Part shown: piece after piece, positions 60,030 through 64,000 of the stretch
How positions within the stretch are numbered: the first letter of the stretch is position 1
Layout of the letters: every line of letters starts with the position of its first letter
Assembly (NCBI RefSeq): GCF_002338065.1
Contig: NZ_DDHJ01000004.1
Location: 124,001 to 188,000 of the forward strand
Direction of reading: 5' to 3'
From: Pseudomonas sp. UBA1879
GTDB taxonomy: Bacteria; Pseudomonadota; Gammaproteobacteria; Pseudomonadales; Pseudomonadaceae
DNA: 64,000 nucleotides
Position numbers and translations under genes: made by a program
The notes under the pieces: generated by a model
What the model was told of the DNA's origin: nothing
Seen by the model: the letters and a program-made list of their open reading frames with translations, nothing else
Database searches by the model: none

Positions 60030-62780
60030 ATGTTTGCACCTTTGTTGAAAAAACTTTTCGGAAGCAAAAACGAGCGCGAAGTGAAGCGCATGCTCAAGAC
60101 GGTCCAGGTCGTCAACAGCTTCGAAGAGCAAATGGTGGCCCTTTCGGACGAGCAGCTGCGCGCCAAGACCGAAGAGTTCAAGGCCCGCTTCGCCAAAGGT
60201 GAGACCCTCGATAAGCTCCTGCCTGAAGCCTTCGCGGTCTGCCGCGAGGCCGGTAAACGCATCATGGGGATGCGTCACTTCGACGTTCAGCTGATCGGCG
60301 GCATGACGCTGCATGAAGGCATGATCGCCGAGATGCGGACCGGTGAAGGTAAAACCCTGGTAGCGACCCTTGCCGTGTACCTCAACGCGCTGTCCGGCAA
60401 GGGCGTGCACGTTGTGACCGTGAACGACTACCTGGCCCGTCGCGACGCCAACTGGATGCGTCCGCTGTACGAATTCCTCGGCCTGACCGTCGGCGTCGTC
60501 ACCCCGTTCCAGCCGCCTGAAGAAAAGCGTGCGGCCTACAACTCCGACATCACCTACGGCACCAACAACGAATTCGGCTTCGATTACCTGCGCGACAACA
60601 TGGCATTCAGCCTGGAAGACAAATTCCAGCGCGAGCTGAATTTCGCCGTGATCGACGAAGTGGACTCGATCCTCATCGACGAAGCCCGTACCCCGCTGAT
60701 CATCTCCGGCCAGGCCGAAGACAGCTCCAAGCTCTACACCGAAATCAACAAGCTGATCCCTAAACTCGAGCAGCACATCGAGGAAGTGGAAGGCCAGGTG
60801 ACCAAACAGGGCCACTACACCATCGACGAGAAGTCCCGTCAGGTGGAGTTGAACGAGTCCGGTCACCAGTTCATCGAAGAAATGCTCACCGAAGTTGGTC
60901 TGCTGGCTGAGGGCGAAAGCCTCTACTCGGCGCATAACCTCGGCCTGCTGACCCACGTTTACGCCGGTCTGCGCGCACACAAACTGTTCCATCGCAACGT
61001 CGAATACATCGTCCAGGACGGCGGCATCCTGCTGGTCGACGAACACACTGGCCGGACCATGCCGGGTCGTCGTCTGTCCGAAGGCCTGCACCAGGCCATC
61101 GAAGCGAAAGAGCACCTGAACATTCAGGCCGAAAGCCAGACGTTGGCCTCGACCACGTTCCAGAACTACTTCCGTCTGTACAACAAACTGTCCGGCATGA
61201 CCGGTACGGCCGACACCGAAGCGTTCGAATTCCACCAGATCTACGCCCTGGCCGTGATGGTCATCCCGCCGAACAAACCGCTGGCGCGTAAAGACTTCAA
61301 CGACTTGGTCTACCTGACCGCCGAAGAGAAATACGCGGCGATCATCACCGACATCAAGGCGTGCCTGGCTGAACAGCGTCCGGTACTGGTGGGTACGGCG
61401 ACCATCGAAACCTCGGAACACATGTCCAACCTTCTGCGCAAGGAAGGCATCGATCACAAGGTTCTGAACGCCAAATTCCACGAAAAAGAAGCGGAAATCA
61501 TTGCGCAGGCCGGTCGTCCGGGGGCGCTGACCATCGCCACCAACATGGCCGGTCGCGGTACTGACATCCTGCTGGGCGGGAACTGGGAAGTTGAGGTCGC
61601 GAGCCTCGAAGACCCGACCCCGGAGCAAGTCGCGCAGATCAAGGCCGACTGGCAGAAGCGTCACCAACAGGTGATTCAGGCGGGCGGCCTGCATGTGATT
61701 GCGTCCGAGCGTCATGAATCCCGTCGTATCGACAACCAGTTGCGCGGTCGCGCCGGTCGTCAGGGCGATACCGGTTCCAGCCGTTTCTACCTGTCGCTGG
61801 AAGACAGCCTGATGCGCATCTTCGCCTCTGACCGGGTGAAGAATTTCATGAAAGCGCTGGGCATGCAGTCCGGCGAGGCCATCGAACACCGCATGGTGAC
61901 CAACGCCATCGAGAAGGCACAACGTAAAGTCGAAGGCCGCAACTTCGACATTCGTAAGCAATTGCTGGAATTCGACGACGTCTCCAACGAACAGCGCAAA
62001 GTGATCTACCACATGCGCAACAGCCTGCTGGCTGCGGCGAACATTGGTGACACCATCGCCGAATTCCGCGAAGAAGTGCTCGACGCCACCATCAGCGCGC
62101 ACATTCCGCCGCAATCGCTGCCAGAGCAGTGGGACGTGGCCGGTCTGGAAGCGGCGTTGAACAGCGACTTCGGCGTGAAGCTGCCCATTCAGCAGTGGCT
62201 CGACGAAGACGACAATCTGCACGAAGAGAACCTGCGTCCGAAACTGCTGGAAGCCATCCTCTCGGCTTACAGCGAGAAGGAAGACCAGGCCAGTGCCGAA
62301 GCGTTGCGCACCTTCGAGAAGCAGATCCTGCTGCGCGTTCTCGACGATCTGTGGAAAGACCACCTGTCGACCATGGACCACCTGCGCCACGGTATCCACT
62401 TGCGCGGCTACGCTCAGAAAAACCCGAAACAGGAATACAAGCGCGAGTCCTTCACCCTGTTCCAGGAACTGCTGGATTCGATCAAACGCGACACCATTCG
62501 CGTGCTGTCCCACGTTCAAGTGCGCCGCGAAGACCCGGCCGAGGAAGAGGCGCGCCTGCGTCGCGAAGCCGAAGAGCTGGCGCAACGCATGCAGTTCCAG
62601 CACGCCGAAGCGCCAGGGCTGGATCAGCCGGTCGCGCTGGTGGGTGAAGAGGGTGACGACGTGGCGGTTGCTGCCGCTGCCCTGTCGCCGGTTCGCAATG
62701 ATCAGAAACTGGGCCGCAACGAGCTGTGCTGGTGTGGTTCGGGCAAGAAATTTAAGCACTGCCACGGCCAAATTAACTAA
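60030..62780 (+). CDS. secA: Preprotein translocase ATPase SecA
   Basis: The 916-residue motor of the Sec pathway pushes unfolded preproteins through SecYEG with ATP. Walker A is MRTGEGKTLVATLAV near residue 102; DEVDSILIDEART is the DEAD-motif equivalent; TNMAGRGTDILLGG and RGRAGRQGDTGSSRFYLS are motifs V and VI; the preprotein-binding domain lies between, and the C-terminus has the zinc-binding, SecB-contacting CWCGSGKKFKHCHG. I place the start at the ATG of MFAPLLKKLFGSKNE; an upstream GTG at 60012 adds six residues. Length equals that of P. aeruginosa SecA. Confidence 0.98.
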   Translation: MFAPLLKKLFGSKNEREVKRMLKTVQVVNSFEEQMVALSDEQLRAKTEEFKARFAKGETLDKLLPEAFAVCREAGKRIMGMRHFDVQLIGGMTLHEGMIAEMRTGEGKTLVATLAVYLNALSGKGVHVVTVNDYLARRDANWMRPLYEFLGLTVGVVTPFQPPEEKRAAYNSDITYGTNNEFGFDYLRDNMAFSLEDKFQRELNFAVIDEVDSILIDEARTPLIISGQAEDSSKLYTEINKLIPKLEQHIEEVEGQVTKQGHYTIDEKSRQVELNESGHQFIEEMLTEVGLLAEGESLYSAHNLGLLTHVYAGLRAHKLFHRNVEYIVQDGGILLVDEHTGRTMPGRRLSEGLHQAIEAKEHLNIQAESQTLASTTFQNYFRLYNKLSGMTGTADTEAFEFHQIYALAVMVIPPNKPLARKDFNDLVYLTAEEKYAAIITDIKACLAEQRPVLVGTATIETSEHMSNLLRKEGIDHKVLNAKFHEKEAEIIAQAGRPGALTIATNMAGRGTDILLGGNWEVEVASLEDPTPEQVAQIKADWQKRHQQVIQAGGLHVIASERHESRRIDNQLRGRAGRQGDTGSSRFYLSLEDSLMRIFASDRVKNFMKALGMQSGEAIEHRMVTNAIEKAQRKVEGRNFDIRKQLLEFDDVSNEQRKVIYHMRNSLLAAANIGDTIAEFREEVLDATISAHIPPQSLPEQWDVAGLEAALNSDFGVKLPIQQWLDEDDNLHEENLRPKLLEAILSAYSEKEDQASAEALRTFEKQILLRVLDDLWKDHLSTMDHLRHGIHLRGYAQKNPKQEYKRESFTLFQELLDSIKRDTIRVLSHVQVRREDPAEEEARLRREAEELAQRMQFQHAEAPGLDQPVALVGEEGDDVAVAAAALSPVRNDQKLGRNELCWCGSGKKFKHCHGQIN

Positions 62781-62814
62781 GTAGCGGCCGGGCTGTAGCC
62801 TTGACGTAACACCA

Positions 62815-62847
62815 CGCCGCGACCGGCCCAGCCGTCGCGGCGTTTTT
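62815..62847 (+). terminator. Terminator between secA and argJ
   Basis: CGCCGCGAC-CGGCCCAGCC-GTCGCGGCG followed by TTTTT is a strong rho-independent terminator 34 bp after secA. Confidence 0.85.
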
Positions 62848-62909
62848 CAATCGATTGAGTCGTCTCCGGCCACGCTGGGCGGAATGACATTTTTCAAGGA
62901 GCGCATTTC

Positions 62910-64000
62910 ATGGCTGTTGGTCTCGGTCCTCTGCCGACATTGCACCCGGTTCCCGGTTTCGAACTCGGCATCGCCTCTGCCGGCATCAAGCGCCCTGGGC
63001 GCAAGGACGTGGTCGTCATGCGCTGCGCCGAAGGCTCCAGCGTCGCAGGCGTATTCACCCTGAACGCGTTTTGCGCTGCGCCGGTGATCCTGTCCAAGCA
63101 ACGTGTGGGCGGTGCCGTGCGCTACTTGCTGACCAACACCGGTAATGCCAACGCGGGCACCGGTGAGCCGGGCCTGCGCGCTGCCGAGCGCACCACCGCC
63201 AAACTGGCGGAAATCACGGGTGTGGATGCCAGCGCCGTGCTGCCGTTTTCGACTGGCGTGATCGGCGAGCCGCTGCCCGTGGAAAAGATCGAAGGCGCAT
63301 TGCAAGCTGCGCTGGACGACCTGTCGGTGGATAACTGGGCGGCGGCGGCCACCGGCATCATGACCACCGACACCCTGCCAAAAGGCGCCAGCCGTCAGTT
63401 TCAGATCGATGGCGTGACCGTCACCGTAACCGGCATCAGCAAGGGCGCGGGCATGATCCGCCCGAACATGGCGACCATGCTCGGCTACATCGCCACTGAC
63501 GCCAAAGTGTCCCAGAGCGTGTTGCAGGATCTGGTGCGCGACGGGGCGAACAAGTCGTTCAACCGCATCACCATCGACGGCGACACCTCGACCAACGACT
63601 GCTGCATGCTGATCGCCACCGGACAGGCCAACCTGCCGGAAGTCACCGAAGCCAAGGGTCCGCTGTTCGACGCGCTGAAAAAGGCCGTATTCGAGGTCTG
63701 CATGGACGTGGCGCAGGCCATCGTCCGTGACGGCGAAGGTGCAACCAAGTTCGTGACTGTGGAAGTCAACGGCGGCGGGACCCATCAGGAGTGCCTGGAC
63801 GTCGGCTACACCGTCGCCCATTCGCCGCTGATCAAAACCGCCTTGTTCGCCTCTGACCCGAACTGGGGTCGCATCCTGGCCGCCGTGGGCCGTGCTGGCG
63901 TACCGAACCTCGACGTAAGCAAGATCGACGTGTTCCTGAGCGGCGTGTGCATCGCCAGCCAGGGCGCCCGCGCCACCACCTACACCGAAGAGCAAGGCTC
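62910..64000 (+). CDS. argJ: Bifunctional glutamate N-acetyltransferase/ornithine acetyltransferase ArgJ (3' end outside window)
   Basis: The 363 codons visible start MAVGLGPLPTLHPVPGFELG and run to the window edge, so about 40 residues are missing. The family's autocleavage site is visible as KGAGMIRPNMATMLGYIATD, where cleavage before the Thr generates the nucleophile. The substrate-binding STNDCC block and NTGNANAGTGEPG are conserved. ArgJ recycles the acetyl group between acetylornithine and glutamate in arginine synthesis. AAGGAG lies upstream. The secA-argJ order is conserved in Pseudomonas. Confidence 0.95.
   Translation, partial: MAVGLGPLPTLHPVPGFELGIASAGIKRPGRKDVVVMRCAEGSSVAGVFTLNAFCAAPVILSKQRVGGAVRYLLTNTGNANAGTGEPGLRAAERTTAKLAEITGVDASAVLPFSTGVIGEPLPVEKIEGALQAALDDLSVDNWAAAATGIMTTDTLPKGASRQFQIDGVTVTVTGISKGAGMIRPNMATMLGYIATDAKVSQSVLQDLVRDGANKSFNRITIDGDTSTNDCCMLIATGQANLPEVTEAKGPLFDALKKAVFEVCMDVAQAIVRDGEGATKFVTVEVNGGGTHQECLDVGYTVAHSPLIKTALFASDPNWGRILAAVGRAGVPNLDVSKIDVFLSGVCIASQGARATTYTEEQG

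Noticed and set aside
60006..62771. Long ORF (921 codons) antisense to secA
   Set aside because: Shadow of secA; composition is Phe/Val/His-rich with no domain.

Overview
The window is chromosomal DNA of a Pseudomonas, most like the fluorescens/putida side of the genus. The evidence is familiar gene blocks (valS-holC-pepA-lptFG; gap/edd-glk-gltR-gltS-gtsABCD-oprB; piuC/piuA; DUF721/secA-argJ), GC-rich codon use and many REP-type inverted repeats. No rRNA, tRNA, CRISPR array, insertion sequence or prophage was seen.

Layout. 1-1151: secreted halovibrin-like protein, cut by the window edge. 1.2-6.5 kb: rlmF, valS, a small conserved gene and holC. 6.5-10.5 kb: pepA, then lptF-lptG. 10.7-19.9 kb: an RDD membrane protein, a cold-shock protein, and the glycine/serine catabolic cluster gcvH-gcvP-sdaA-gcvT with its probable activator GcsR; a sigma-54 promoter and two enhancer palindromes are visible. 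20-21.3 kb: three small conserved genes. 21.4-22.0 kb: a REP doublet and five tandem copies of an exact 100-bp repeat. 22.0-26.3 kb: heme-type TonB receptor, FecR-like and FecI-like regulators under a Fur box. 26.5-39 kb: glucose uptake and Entner-Doudoroff genes, with two HexR-type operators between gap and edd and A-rich Crc/Hfq-type motifs before gltR, gtsA and oprB. 39.2-44.7 kb: prfC and an osmoprotectant-type ABC transporter. 44.8-46.1 kb: a second halovibrin-like gene. 46.7-47.8 kb: speC. 47.9-52.2 kb: four genes forming two tandem sets of a xenorhabdolysin (XaxA/XaxB)-type binary alpha-pore-forming toxin. 52.4-59.2 kb: Sel1-repeat protein, piuC, piuA and a PepSY/flavodoxin reductase. 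59.2-64 kb: DUF721 (DciA-like) gene, secA and partial argJ.

How genes work together. Glucose crosses OprB, is taken up by GtsABCD, phosphorylated by Glk and processed by Edd and GAPDH; GltR/GltS and HexR regulate this locally. GcsR probably drives the glycine cleavage and serine deaminase operon. The two iron loci (heme-type and PiuA-type) carry Fur-like sites.

Most notable: (1) the duplicated Xax-type toxin locus beside speC, whose second B-position gene is short and divergent; (2) a 16-bp palindrome found upstream of both halovibrin-like genes, 45 kb apart, at nearly the same distance from a -10-like hexamer, suggesting a shared regulator of secreted effectors; (3) the 5 x 100-bp tandem array built on a REP arm.
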